Assembly: GCA_031177795.1 (NCBI GenBank)
Contig: JAPSKG010000023.1
Span: 1-16,247, forward strand
DNA from: Domibacillus sp.
Lineage (GTDB): Bacteria > Bacillota > Bacilli > Bacillales > Domibacillaceae
DNA length: 16,247 nt
Reading direction: 5' to 3'
The notes under the pieces were generated by a model. That model ran no database searches. It worked only from the letters and a program-made list of their open reading frames with translations, and was not told the origin of the DNA. Below are positions 7,066 through 13,198 of this stretch, piece by piece. Every line of letters begins with the position of its first letter. Position 1 is the first letter of the stretch. A program made the position numbers and the translations under genes.

Positions 7066-7550
7066 CATTTTGTTACCCGGTCAAACACACAAAACTCATA
7101 ATCATAAGGATTTTTCTCATTTTTTTCACCTTTTGTGCAGGAGATTTGCCGGAATTCTTCCCATGGAATAAAGTCTACATGCGTATCTCCATCAAACGCA
7201 TGATGAATATACGTAACATATAAACGGTCGACATGCGGCAAAAATTCTTTAAAAACAGCTGCTCCCCCGATCACAAACACAGTTTGTTTTTCCGCCATAT
7301 CCAGCACTTTCTCAATGGATCGGATGATTGTGCACCCTTCCATTTGATAAGAAGGATCTCTCGTTAAAATAATGTTTTCACGCCCGGGCAGCGGACGCCC
7401 AAATGACTCAAACGTTTTACGCCCCATTACAATTGGGTGTCCGAGTGTTGTTTGCTTGAAAAACTTTAAATCTTCCGGCAAATGCCATGGAAGGTTGTTT
7501 TCTTTTCCAATGAGCCCGTTTTTGTCCTGCGCCCAAATAAATGAAATCAT
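7065..7550 (-). CDS. dfrA: Dihydrofolate reductase
   Basis: Reduces dihydrofolate to tetrahydrofolate with NADPH, regenerating the folate consumed by thymidylate synthase, its upstream neighbour. The 161-residue protein has usual length and motifs: ISFIWAQDKNGLIGKENNLP, PWHLPEDLKFFK with catalytic Asp27, the NADPH-binding GRKTFESFGRPLPGR and FVIGGAAVF, and a conserved IHHAFDGDTHVDF stretch. The ATG at 7550 has an AAAGGAGG ribosome site that begins in the thyA stop, leaving 15 bases between the genes. Its expression may be affected by how ribosomes pass the intron in thyA, which is inference. Confidence 0.97.
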   Translation of the reverse strand: MISFIWAQDKNGLIGKENNLPWHLPEDLKFFKQTTLGHPIVMGRKTFESFGRPLPGRENIILTRDPSYQMEGCTIIRSIEKVLDMAEKQTVFVIGGAAVFKEFLPHVDRLYVTYIHHAFDGDTHVDFIPWEEFRQISCTKGEKNEKNPYDYEFCVFDRVTK

Positions 7551-7565
7551 CTTATTTCCTCCTTT

Positions 7566-7859
7566 TCACACTGCCACAGGTGCTTTAATTGCTGGATGCG
7601 GATCATAATCTGTTATTTTTATGTCTTCAAGTTCTACATTGAACAAGCTTTTTCCTTTAGAAAGTTCAAGATGAGGAAGCGGCTTTGGTTCACGCGAAAG
7701 TTGTGTTTCCACTTGTTTTATGTGATTGGTGTATATATGTGCATCACCAATTGTATGGATAAACTCACCCGCTTCAAGTCCACATTCATTTGCGATTAAA
7801 TGCGTTAAAAGTGAATATCCGGCAATATTAAATGGAATGCCTAAAAAAACGTCCCCTGA
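7566..7859 (-). CDS. thyA: Thymidylate synthase, exon 2 (residues 221-317)
   Basis: The 3' exon of thyA, following the group I intron. It begins with Ser221 (TCA at 7859) and continues as GDVFLGIPFNIAGYSLLTHL with the folate- and dUMP-binding Asn, then IHTIGDAHIYTNH, and ends at the TGA at 7566 after 97 residues. A TTG just before it (7862-7860) could look like a start codon but belongs to the intron 3' end and has no ribosome site. Joined to exon 1 at 8155 it yields a 317-residue enzyme without any gap or repeat relative to the family (QR-S-x-DVFLG), which fixes the splice junction. Confidence 0.92.
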   Translation of the reverse strand, partial: SGDVFLGIPFNIAGYSLLTHLIANECGLEAGEFIHTIGDAHIYTNHIKQVETQLSREPKPLPHLELSKGKSLFNVELEDIKITDYDPHPAIKAPVAV

Positions 7860-8154
7860 CAAACCCTTCAGCTAAGTTCGCTAAACTTAACCCGTTCGAA
7901 TTGAACTGCTGCATATCACTATGCAGATGAGACTATATCATGATCTCTTGATTTGAGACCCTCTGCGTTTCGGATTCCGATCGCTTGAATCCTACTCCCT
8001 TATCGGGATAGTCGTTCGGCATTTATTTATTTTTGCTTAACTTTTAGCCAGGCAAAAATAAAACTTAGCACAGGATTGTCTTGCATTTGCAAGAGTTTCC
8101 CTGTTTAGCAGAGTTTTTCAATACAGATTGCTCTGTAAAGGCGCTCAATTGTTA
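7860..8154 (-). ncRNA. Group I self-splicing intron (td-like, subgroup IA2) in thyA, no homing endonuclease
   Basis: 295-nt intron; intron position k is window position 8155-k. Seen in sequence: P1, exon GCGU plus first intron U with AGCGC, giving the U-G splice-site pair; P2 hairpin ACAGA-GCAA-UCUGU (8136-8123); P3 UUGAA/UUCAA (8121-8117, 7989-7985); P4 ACAGG/CCUGU; P5 CUUGC-AAAU-GCAAG (8093-8080); P6a 11 bp with 15-nt loop (8062-8052, 8036-8026); P7 GACUAU/AUAGUC (8013-8008, 7936-7931); P8 CCC/GGG; two P7.1/P7.2 hairpins; P9 CUGCAU/AUGCAG (7926-7909); P9.1 and P9.2 hairpins; terminal G at 7860. P10 can form between UCAG of exon 2 and UUGA before the guide. Core strings such as CAAUCCUGUGCUAA, ACGACUAUCCC, GGGAGUAGG and GAUAUAGUCU nearly match the T4 td intron as I remember it. 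In-frame UAA opens the intron. Confidence 0.95.
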
Positions 8155-8814
8155 ACGCTGATAAAGCTGACAGGACAACTTTCCGCCTGCTACATAAAAC
8201 TGAAACATGGTGTGGCATGGCGGCAAGGCCATAGAGGGCACATCTTCTGGATTCCACGCGGATACAATTAAACGTCGCGAATCCGGTGTTTTCTTAATCA
8301 TCTCAATTACGTCACCGATTTGGTCAATGGTTTCTCCAATAGATGTTTTCCATGCCCGCCATTGACGGCCATATACATCTCCAAGCTCGCCATATTTAGC
8401 AGCAAACTCCTTGTTTTGCAATATGTTTTCTTTAAAAAGCTCCATTTGCTCGTCATACTGCTTTTTAAATGCTGCATCAACCAGCGAGCGGCGCCCAAAG
8501 TCTGTCATGTCCGGACCTGTATATTCGTCGCTCTCTACCCACCGCTTAAAAGCCCACTCATTCCAAATGTTGTTGTTATGCTGCAGCAAATACCGGATGT
8601 TTGTGTCTCCTTTTAAAAACCAAAGCATTTCTGATGCTACTAGTTTAAACGGGACTCGCTTGGTTGTCAGCAAAGGAAACCCTTCTGCTAGATTAAACCT
8701 CATTTGCCGGCCAAATACAGAAATTGTGCCAGTTCCCGTCCGGTCTTCTTTTTTATTCCCATTCTTTAAAATGTCCCGGCACAAATCAAGATATTGCTGT
8801 TCGTTGCTGCTCAC
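8155..8814 (-). CDS. thyA: Thymidylate synthase, exon 1 (residues 1-220)
   Basis: Methylates dUMP to dTMP with methylenetetrahydrofolate, the sole de novo source of thymine. Exon 1 encodes 220 residues: KKEDRTGTGT (Arg of the phosphate site), FPLLTTKRVPFK, ELLWFLKG-like SEMLWFLKGDTNI, the roughly 50-residue insert typical of L. casei-type enzymes (WVESDEYTGPDM and following), GDVYGRQWRAW, catalytic ALPPCHTMFQFYV (Cys200) and SCQLYQR. It then meets a UAA that is the start of the intron. The spliced protein, with 7566-7859, is 317 residues, the length of the L. casei enzyme class. The start is GTG at 8814 with GGAGGAG upstream, overlapping the methyltransferase stop as GTGA (8811-8814). Without splicing the product lacks the C-terminal third and should be inactive. 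Confidence 0.94.
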
Positions 8815-9593
8815 CGCAACTCCTCCTTTTCAATTGTTCCAAAATGAAACGCTGCTGTTTTGCGAATCAACTGGTTAAAACCAAACTTCGCAAATCGCTC
8901 TGAACGAAAGTGATCTTTTAAAACAACCCGTTTTTTCGCAATGCGTTTTGCTTCATTTACTGCATCCATCGTTAAATCGGAATAAGAAGCCAGCGGCCGC
9001 AGCGGAGCAATTCCGCTTGATTCCACAGCTTCTTCAAACATTGGATCAAAATAAACCACGTCAAATGCGCAATCCGGCACTGTCTGCAAATAAGAATGAT
9101 AATCTGCCGCCTCTACCTTGATTCTTCGCATTGCTTGAATTAAAGGGTCGGGTCCGTCTATCCATGTTTTTAAACCTTCTTTGACAATCCAAGCAACAGC
9201 CGGGTTTGCTTCAAGTGATTGCACAAAGCCCAGCTCCCCAACAGCTGCTGAAGCGGTAATGCTATCTGCTGCTGGTCCCATCGTGCAATCTAAAACCGTC
9301 ATGCCTGTGTGCAGCCCGCAGGCTTGTACAAAAGCATCTTGTTCGTTTTTTATTAGCCGTTTAACCCGAAACATAGCGGAACCCGGGTGAAAAAAAAATG
9401 GAGTGGAACTTTTTTCACTGTACAGTTCCATCCGTTCTTCAGACAAAAGCAAAACCGGGCATTGATAAAAAGCAGCCAGTTTTTTTACCGGCTGCTTTTT
9501 TCGTTCAACAAACGGCACGCGAAACGTTTCCGCCAGCAATGCTGCTTTTTCTTTTACGGCAGTGCCTGCGCGCTGTGATGTTGTAATAATCAC
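8811..9593 (-). CDS. ypiP: YpiP-type class I SAM-dependent methyltransferase (RsmJ-like)
   Basis: A methyltransferase related to the 16S rRNA methyltransferase RsmJ group; its target in Bacillaceae is not established. About 260 residues: an N-terminal region starting IITTSQRAG, then the SAM-binding motif region TVLDCTMGPAADSI, acidic SLEANP after strand 2, and VVYFDPMFEEAVESS, which resembles the DPMFP motif of RsmJ. I favour the GTG at 9593, which gives a GTGA overlap with the brxA stop (9590-9593) and an N-terminus like its relatives; a TTG at 9599 is the alternative. Neither has a clear ribosome site, consistent with coupled translation. The gene sits between brxA and thyA in the overlapping operon. 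Confidence 0.82.
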   Translation of the reverse strand: MIITTSQRAGTAVKEKAALLAETFRVPFVERKKQPVKKLAAFYQCPVLLLSEERMELYSEKSSTPFFFHPGSAMFRVKRLIKNEQDAFVQACGLHTGMTVLDCTMGPAADSITASAAVGELGFVQSLEANPAVAWIVKEGLKTWIDGPDPLIQAMRRIKVEAADYHSYLQTVPDCAFDVVYFDPMFEEAVESSGIAPLRPLASYSDLTMDAVNEAKRIAKKRVVLKDHFRSERFAKFGFNQLIRKTAAFHFGTIEKEELR

Positions 9594-10021
9594 TGGCAAT
9601 GCTGATTAAATGCCGTTGTTAAATTTGAAATAATGGCACCCAAGTCCTGTCCTTCAATTTCATGGCGCGGCACAAAGTGAACAACTTTATTTCCTTTTAA
9701 CAAAGCCATAGACGGAGAAGACGGCTCAAACTCCGGCATCCATGCGCGCATAGCAGCGGTTGCTTCCCGATCCTGTCCGGCAAAAACCGTTACAAGACGG
9801 TCAGGAGACGGCTCATTCATTGATGCTTGTACTGCTGCCGGACGAGCCAATCCTGCAGCACAGCCGCATACAGAGTTAATAACAACAAGTGTTGTTCCCT
9901 CTGCTGACTCCATAAATTCATTTACTTCTTCTTCTGTTGTTAACTCGACAAACCCTGCGTTTGTTAACTCTGTGCGCATTGGCACAACCATTTGTTTCAT
10001 GTATTCTTCATATGCATTCAT
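9590..10021 (-). CDS. brxA: Bacilliredoxin BrxA (YphP family)
   Basis: Thiol-disulfide oxidoreductase that removes bacillithiol from S-bacillithiolated proteins in the cytoplasm. The 143-residue product has the family's unusual CGC motif (NSVCGCAAG, Cys52 and Cys54), followed by RPAAVQASMNEPSPDRLVTV, VFAGQDREATAAMR and PSMALLKGNKVVHFVPRHEI. The ATG at 10021 has GAGGAGG upstream and overlaps the cvfC stop as ATGA (10018-10021); an upstream extension to 10075 is only the cvfC 3' end read in another frame. Its presence implies that the organism makes bacillithiol, which fits a Bacillaceae host. Confidence 0.94.
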   Translation of the reverse strand: MNAYEEYMKQMVVPMRTELTNAGFVELTTEEEVNEFMESAEGTTLVVINSVCGCAAGLARPAAVQASMNEPSPDRLVTVFAGQDREATAAMRAWMPEFEPSSPSMALLKGNKVVHFVPRHEIEGQDLGAIISNLTTAFNQHCQ

Positions 10022-11163
10022 TTTTCCATTCCTCCTCGTTCTTGTTGGTTGCGTGCTTCCGTCATTTGCTTCCAAACAGAGCCTTTTGCTTGCTCTCCGC
10101 CTTGAATTCGCTCAATAGCCATTAATACTTGCATTTTCACTTCAAATTCAGGATCATCCGACGCTTCTTGCAAAGCTGGAAGAGCTGATTCATTGCCTGT
10201 TTCATATAAAAACATTGCTGCACGCCAGCGGACAATTTTGCTTTTGTCTTTGAGCGCTTCAATCATTGCTGGAACAGCTTCTTCAAATCCAAGATCGCTT
10301 AAGCAATCACCCGCCGTGCGGCGTACCGTTACCGCCGGGTCTTTTAACGCTTTGTATAACACTGGCAAAATTTGTTTGTCTTCTATCATTCCGGCGTACA
10401 CAGCTGCTAAACGGCGAATGGCTGCTTTTTCATCATTTAGCGCTGCTTCTAAGAGTCCCATATCAGATAAATCCGGGTCTGGCATTTGCTCCAGGCTTTG
10501 ATATCTTTTTCGCCAGTCGGTTTCGGCCAGCCACGCCTCTTTATCCGGTTTAATGCCATGTTCTTTATGCTGGATAAGCGGCCCGCCTGCCTGAGCCGCT
10601 TCAACAAGCCGGTCCACCCGTTCTTTCGGGTAAGCGGCCAGCACTTCTTCAAGCAATTCAGGCGCCATTTCTTCCAGCTCGCCGTAACGAATGCCAAACT
10701 CTTGCCACTTCCGCTCCAAAATATAATTGTCGCCTTCTTTTGTTAATGTTTGAAAGGCGGCCTGGCAATAATCCGGCATGGCCACCCGTTTTTCTTCATC
10801 TGCTGAAACAAGTTTTAATTGTAGCGGAATGCCTTTGTACACTTGAATAAATGTTTCTACTTCACCAAAACGGTCGAGCGGCTTTGACGAATTTGTTTCC
10901 GTTTCCTGCTCTCCAAATGCTGCACGCACCTTTGGCAAAATGTCCTGCCAGTCAAACCGGCCATTGCGCTCAAGCGCAATAAAATCGGCTACATGATAAA
11001 CACCTTTTACTCCTTCTATCTGAAGAATGGATTGAATTGCTTCCGGTGCACCTTCAGCCGTATCCGGTTTGTAATTAGTACTTTTTCCGGCAGCCAGCTC
11101 TTCGTCTAAAATCACTTTCATTGTATTCGGGCTTGGCGTCGGTTCAATTTTTAAAATCTTCAT
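10018..11163 (-). CDS. cvfC: Conserved virulence factor C-like protein: NifU-N domain plus HEAT repeats
   Basis: Homologue of S. aureus CvfC and, I believe, B. subtilis YpgR; the molecular role is not known. The 381 residues begin with the Nfu/NifU N-terminal signature (MKILKIEPTPSPNTMKVIL, then GVKGVYHVADFIALERNG). A middle region has WQEFGIRYGELEEMAPELL. The C-terminal 130 residues hold at least three HEAT / PBS-lyase-type repeats (IRRLAAVYAGMI, TVRRTAGDCLSDLGFEEAVP, IVRWRAAMFLYETGNESALP, FEVKMQVLMAIERI). The ATG at 11163 follows GGAGGAG; the in-frame ATG at 11202 lies in the mntR terminator. It is first in the run cvfC-brxA-ypiP-thyA-dfrA. The mntR terminator ends only about 12 bases before its ribosome site. 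Confidence 0.9.
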   Translation of the reverse strand: MKILKIEPTPSPNTMKVILDEELAAGKSTNYKPDTAEGAPEAIQSILQIEGVKGVYHVADFIALERNGRFDWQDILPKVRAAFGEQETETNSSKPLDRFGEVETFIQVYKGIPLQLKLVSADEEKRVAMPDYCQAAFQTLTKEGDNYILERKWQEFGIRYGELEEMAPELLEEVLAAYPKERVDRLVEAAQAGGPLIQHKEHGIKPDKEAWLAETDWRKRYQSLEQMPDPDLSDMGLLEAALNDEKAAIRRLAAVYAGMIEDKQILPVLYKALKDPAVTVRRTAGDCLSDLGFEEAVPAMIEALKDKSKIVRWRAAMFLYETGNESALPALQEASDDPEFEVKMQVLMAIERIQGGEQAKGSVWKQMTEARNQQERGGMEK

Positions 11164-11187
11164 GATTGACTCCTCCTCCATGTGTGT

Positions 11188-11212
11188 AAAAAACCCGTCC
11201 AAAACCGGACGG
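11188..11212 (-). terminator. Rho-independent terminator between mntR and cvfC
   Basis: On the minus strand CCGTCC-GGTTTT-GGACGG is followed by G and six T. It begins next to the mntR stop and its T tract ends about 12 bases before the cvfC ribosome site, leaving no room for a promoter between them. Confidence 0.85.
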
Positions 11213-11213
11213 A

Positions 11214-11633
11214 TTATTCTTTGTTTCGATCATTTACTTTTTTCAGCGCTTCAATACGTGAAGGGTCTTCATCGAAAAACTCAACTAAATCTGCAATGCG
11301 ATTAATGGAATCCGAGCTTAAATGATGCTCGATTCCTTCTACATCTTCATAAATGTGCTCTTCTTTTACCCCGATCACCGACAGAAACCGTTCAAGCAAA
11401 TCATGCCGTTCCACAAGCCGCCGGCCTATCTTTTGCCCTTTTGCCGTTAACACAAGGCCGCGATATCGTTCATAAACGAGGTACTCGTCTTTATCGAGCT
11501 TTTGAACCATCTTCGTAACAGAAGACGGGTGCACAGATAAAGCCCCCGCAATATCCGAGACACGTGCGTAGCCTTTTGTATCAATCAGCAAATAAATCTG
11601 TTCTATGTAATCCTCCATACTCGGTGTCGGCAT
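11214..11633 (-). CDS. mntR: Manganese-dependent transcriptional repressor MntR
   Basis: DtxR-family regulator that represses manganese uptake genes when bound to Mn(II). The 139-residue length is typical. The N-terminal winged helix is visible (ARVSDIAGALSVHPSSVTKMVQKL, recognition helix included), followed by the dimerisation domain. Metal ligands known from B. subtilis MntR can be found: Asp8 and Glu11 in MEDYIEQIY, His77 region in VERHDLLERFL, and the Glu-x-x-Glu-His of YEDVEGIEHHLS. The ATG at 11633 has a GGGGGAA ribosome site. It has its own terminator. I see no convincing promoter or MntR box upstream; an AT-rich stretch with TATAGT near 11670 is a weak candidate. Confidence 0.95.
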   Translation of the reverse strand: MPTPSMEDYIEQIYLLIDTKGYARVSDIAGALSVHPSSVTKMVQKLDKDEYLVYERYRGLVLTAKGQKIGRRLVERHDLLERFLSVIGVKEEHIYEDVEGIEHHLSSDSINRIADLVEFFDEDPSRIEALKKVNDRNKE

Positions 11634-11696
11634 AAGGATATTCCCCCTGACATTATCATCAATAAAAGTTTACTATAAGCTCGGAGTGCAAACAAG

Positions 11697-11722
11697 GAAA
11701 AAGCCGGATCCATATCCGGCTT
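11697..11722 (-). terminator. Rho-independent terminator after ypeQ
   Basis: AAGCCGGATCCATATCCGGCTT (11701-11722) forms a 9-bp perfect stem with a 4-nt loop; on the minus strand it continues into a T tract. The stem overlaps the ypeQ stop codon. Confidence 0.85.
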
Positions 11723-11897
11723 AAGAAAGTTTTTCTCCGTACTGTTTTAATTTTTCCCCAACAGTGCACTCCGTAATACAAAATTTATGTGCAGCAATTT
11801 TGCCTTTTTCTTTTCTTAATGCCGCTTTCACAAGGCAGTCTTTGCAATACGTATTCATCAATTCTTCTACTTCAAGAAATAATTCAATCCGGCTCAA
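11721..11897 (-). CDS. ypeQ: YpeQ-like small zinc-finger protein
   Basis: A 58-residue protein of unknown function, matching the zf-C2HCIx2C pattern: YCKDC, then about 18 residues later HKFCITEC. The Cys-x-x-Cys, His and Cys-x-x-x-Cys residues would bind one zinc. The first third (SRIELFLEVEELMN) is an acidic amphipathic helix. The TTG start at 11897 follows AAGGTGG by about 8 bases; an ATG inside (MNTYCKDC) has no ribosome site. The gene begins 22 bases after the ypeP stop, so the two are probably cotranscribed, and it ends in the terminator at 11697-11722. Position beside a YpeP-like gene matches B. subtilis. Confidence 0.85.
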   Translation of the reverse strand: MSRIELFLEVEELMNTYCKDCLVKAALRKEKGKIAAHKFCITECTVGEKLKQYGEKLS

Positions 11898-11918
11898 AAT
11901 CGCGTTCCACCTTTCAGC

Positions 11919-12575
11919 TTAAATCCCGATCTCAGCATGACTCTGGATCACTGTTCCTTCAAGCGCCTGGCGCGCAAGCTGGTCAGCTTCTTTATTGTGC
12001 CTTCTATCAACCGGTTTGTAAAGCGGCTTAATTCGCATTTTGGTTAGTTTTTCTTCAATACGTGCCAGAAACCGGGCATGACTTTCCTCAAAGCAAGGCC
12101 ACTCGCCGGACAACTGGTTTAATACAGTCAGTGAGTCCCCTGAAATAGTCACTGGCTGGCTGGAGGCTCCAAGTTCTTCAAGCTTTTGAACAGCAAAATA
12201 AAGTGCGGCATATTCCGCTTCATTGTTTGACTCCAGGCTATCAAAACGCATATTTTCCCGCAGGCGAAATCTTTTCCCGCCTTTTGAATAATAAATAGCT
12301 GCTCCTGCACCGGCTTCGCCAGAATCCACATCAAAGCTTCCATCAAATAAAAGCGTAATTTTTTCTGGTTCCTCATCCAGCTGTTCGTTTAGTTTTTTAA
12401 ATTCTTTTAGTGTCCATTCCTGGCCCATTTCGTCAATCACTTCAAGTTCTTTTACCCGTCCGGTTTTCAATAAATCATCCGCAGTTTTCAAAACAAGTTG
12501 GCGGTCTATTGGTTCCGATGTAAAAAATGTCTGCACACCTTTAAAACTGTATAAAAATCGAATTGTCATTTGCAT
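11919..12575 (-). CDS. ypeP: YpeP-like RNase H-fold protein
   Basis: A 218-residue protein: an N-terminal region of about 70 residues (IRFLYSFKGVQTFF and DEMGQEWTLKEFKKLNEQL) followed by an RNase HI-type domain. All four catalytic carboxylates can be placed: Asp78 in LLFDGSFD, Glu121 in NNEAEYAAL, Asp147 in SGDSLTV and Asp198 in HNKEADQLA. The basic handle region of E. coli RNase HI is missing. RNase HI would cut RNA in RNA-DNA hybrids, but B. subtilis proteins of this type have been reported to lack or show little such activity, so activity here is open. The ATG at 12575 follows GAGGG by 6 bases. It is divergent from ypdQ across 51 bases. Confidence 0.86.
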   Translation of the reverse strand: MQMTIRFLYSFKGVQTFFTSEPIDRQLVLKTADDLLKTGRVKELEVIDEMGQEWTLKEFKKLNEQLDEEPEKITLLFDGSFDVDSGEAGAGAAIYYSKGGKRFRLRENMRFDSLESNNEAEYAALYFAVQKLEELGASSQPVTISGDSLTVLNQLSGEWPCFEESHARFLARIEEKLTKMRIKPLYKPVDRRHNKEADQLARQALEGTVIQSHAEIGI

Positions 12576-12626
12576 TTAAATCCCTCTATTCTTTAATATA
12601 ATAGTAAATAGATCGGGGGAATGTAG

Positions 12627-13013
12627 ATGTTTGAAGTATACACAGATGGCGCTTCAACTGGTGATCCAGGCAAAGCAGGCGCTGGAATTGTTCTTCGGTA
12701 TGATGGAAAAACAGAACGGTTTTCCATCCCGCTTGGCGAAATGGATACACACGAAGCTGAGTTTACAGCTGTGATTAAAGCGCTTGAGCTGTGCAAAGAA
12801 AGAGGCGCACAAACCATTTCCCTTCGCAGCGACTCACAAACTGTTGTGGCTGCTATTGAAAAAGAATATATCCACAAACAGCAATACAAGCCGCTTTTGC
12901 TGGCTATTTTAACTCTGGCAGCTGAATTTCCGCTTTTTTTTGTGAAATGGATTCCATCCAAACAAAATAAAGCCGACCAGGAAGCAAAAAATGCAATACG
13001 GGCCAATAAGTAA
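12627..13013 (+). CDS. ypdQ: YpdQ-like RNase HI family protein
   Basis: The only clear plus-strand gene. The 128-residue protein is a bare RNase H fold: FEVYTDGASTGDPGKAGAG with Asp7, MDTHEAEFTAVIKAL with Glu45, RSDSQTVV with Asp69 and QNKADQEAK with Asp117, so the carboxylate set is complete. It lacks the basic handle and the His124-loop of E. coli RNase HI, like B. subtilis YpdQ, for which I recall no RNase H activity was found. The ATG at 12627 follows CGGGGGAA. A TATAAT at 12597-12602 could be its -10, but no good -35 is seen. It shares a 51-base divergent intergenic region with the related ypeP. Confidence 0.9.
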   Translation: MFEVYTDGASTGDPGKAGAGIVLRYDGKTERFSIPLGEMDTHEAEFTAVIKALELCKERGAQTISLRSDSQTVVAAIEKEYIHKQQYKPLLLAILTLAAEFPLFFVKWIPSKQNKADQEAKNAIRANK

Positions 13014-13019
13014 AAACGA

Positions 13020-13047
13020 CGGAGCGGCTTTGCACCGCTCGTTTTGT
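13020..13047 (+). terminator. Rho-independent terminator of ypdQ
   Basis: GAGCGG (13022-13027) pairs with CCGCTC (13035-13040) around a 7-nt loop, followed by GTTTTGTTT. It begins about 7 bases past the ypdQ stop. The remaining stretch to 13198 shows only a 10-base palindrome CGGCATGCCG near 13179-13188 and no gene I can support. Confidence 0.8.
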
Positions 13048-13198
13048 TTGGCTTTTTCGGCTGTTTCTCTTCTTGCTTTATGTTCTTCAAAATAAAAGTG
13101 ATTATACAGCCTGGCAGACAACAGGTCGGATAATCAAGAATTGGTATTTCTACAGCTAATTATATTTTCTTCTTTTACCGGCATGCCGTTATTTTCAT

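Noticed and set aside
7566..7862. Independent gene for a short thymidylate synthase C-terminal protein starting at TTG 7862
   Set aside because: The TTG overlaps the intron's terminal G, has no ribosome site, and the protein begins in mid-fold. It is exon 2 of thyA.
7860..8154. thyA as a pseudogene broken by insertion or frameshift
   Set aside because: The insert has a full group I core with a matching U/G boundary and exact in-frame exon joining, which decay would not give.
12593..13090. 165-aa minus-strand frame opposite ypdQ
   Set aside because: Shadow of ypdQ: the plus-strand frame has complete RNase H motifs, a ribosome site and a terminator.
12909..13121. Minus-strand 70-aa frame with an apparent membrane helix at the ypdQ 3' end
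   Set aside because: Most of it, including the helix, is antisense to the well-supported ypdQ C-terminus and terminator; the TTG start has no ribosome site. The first 30 residues look protein-like but cannot be supported.
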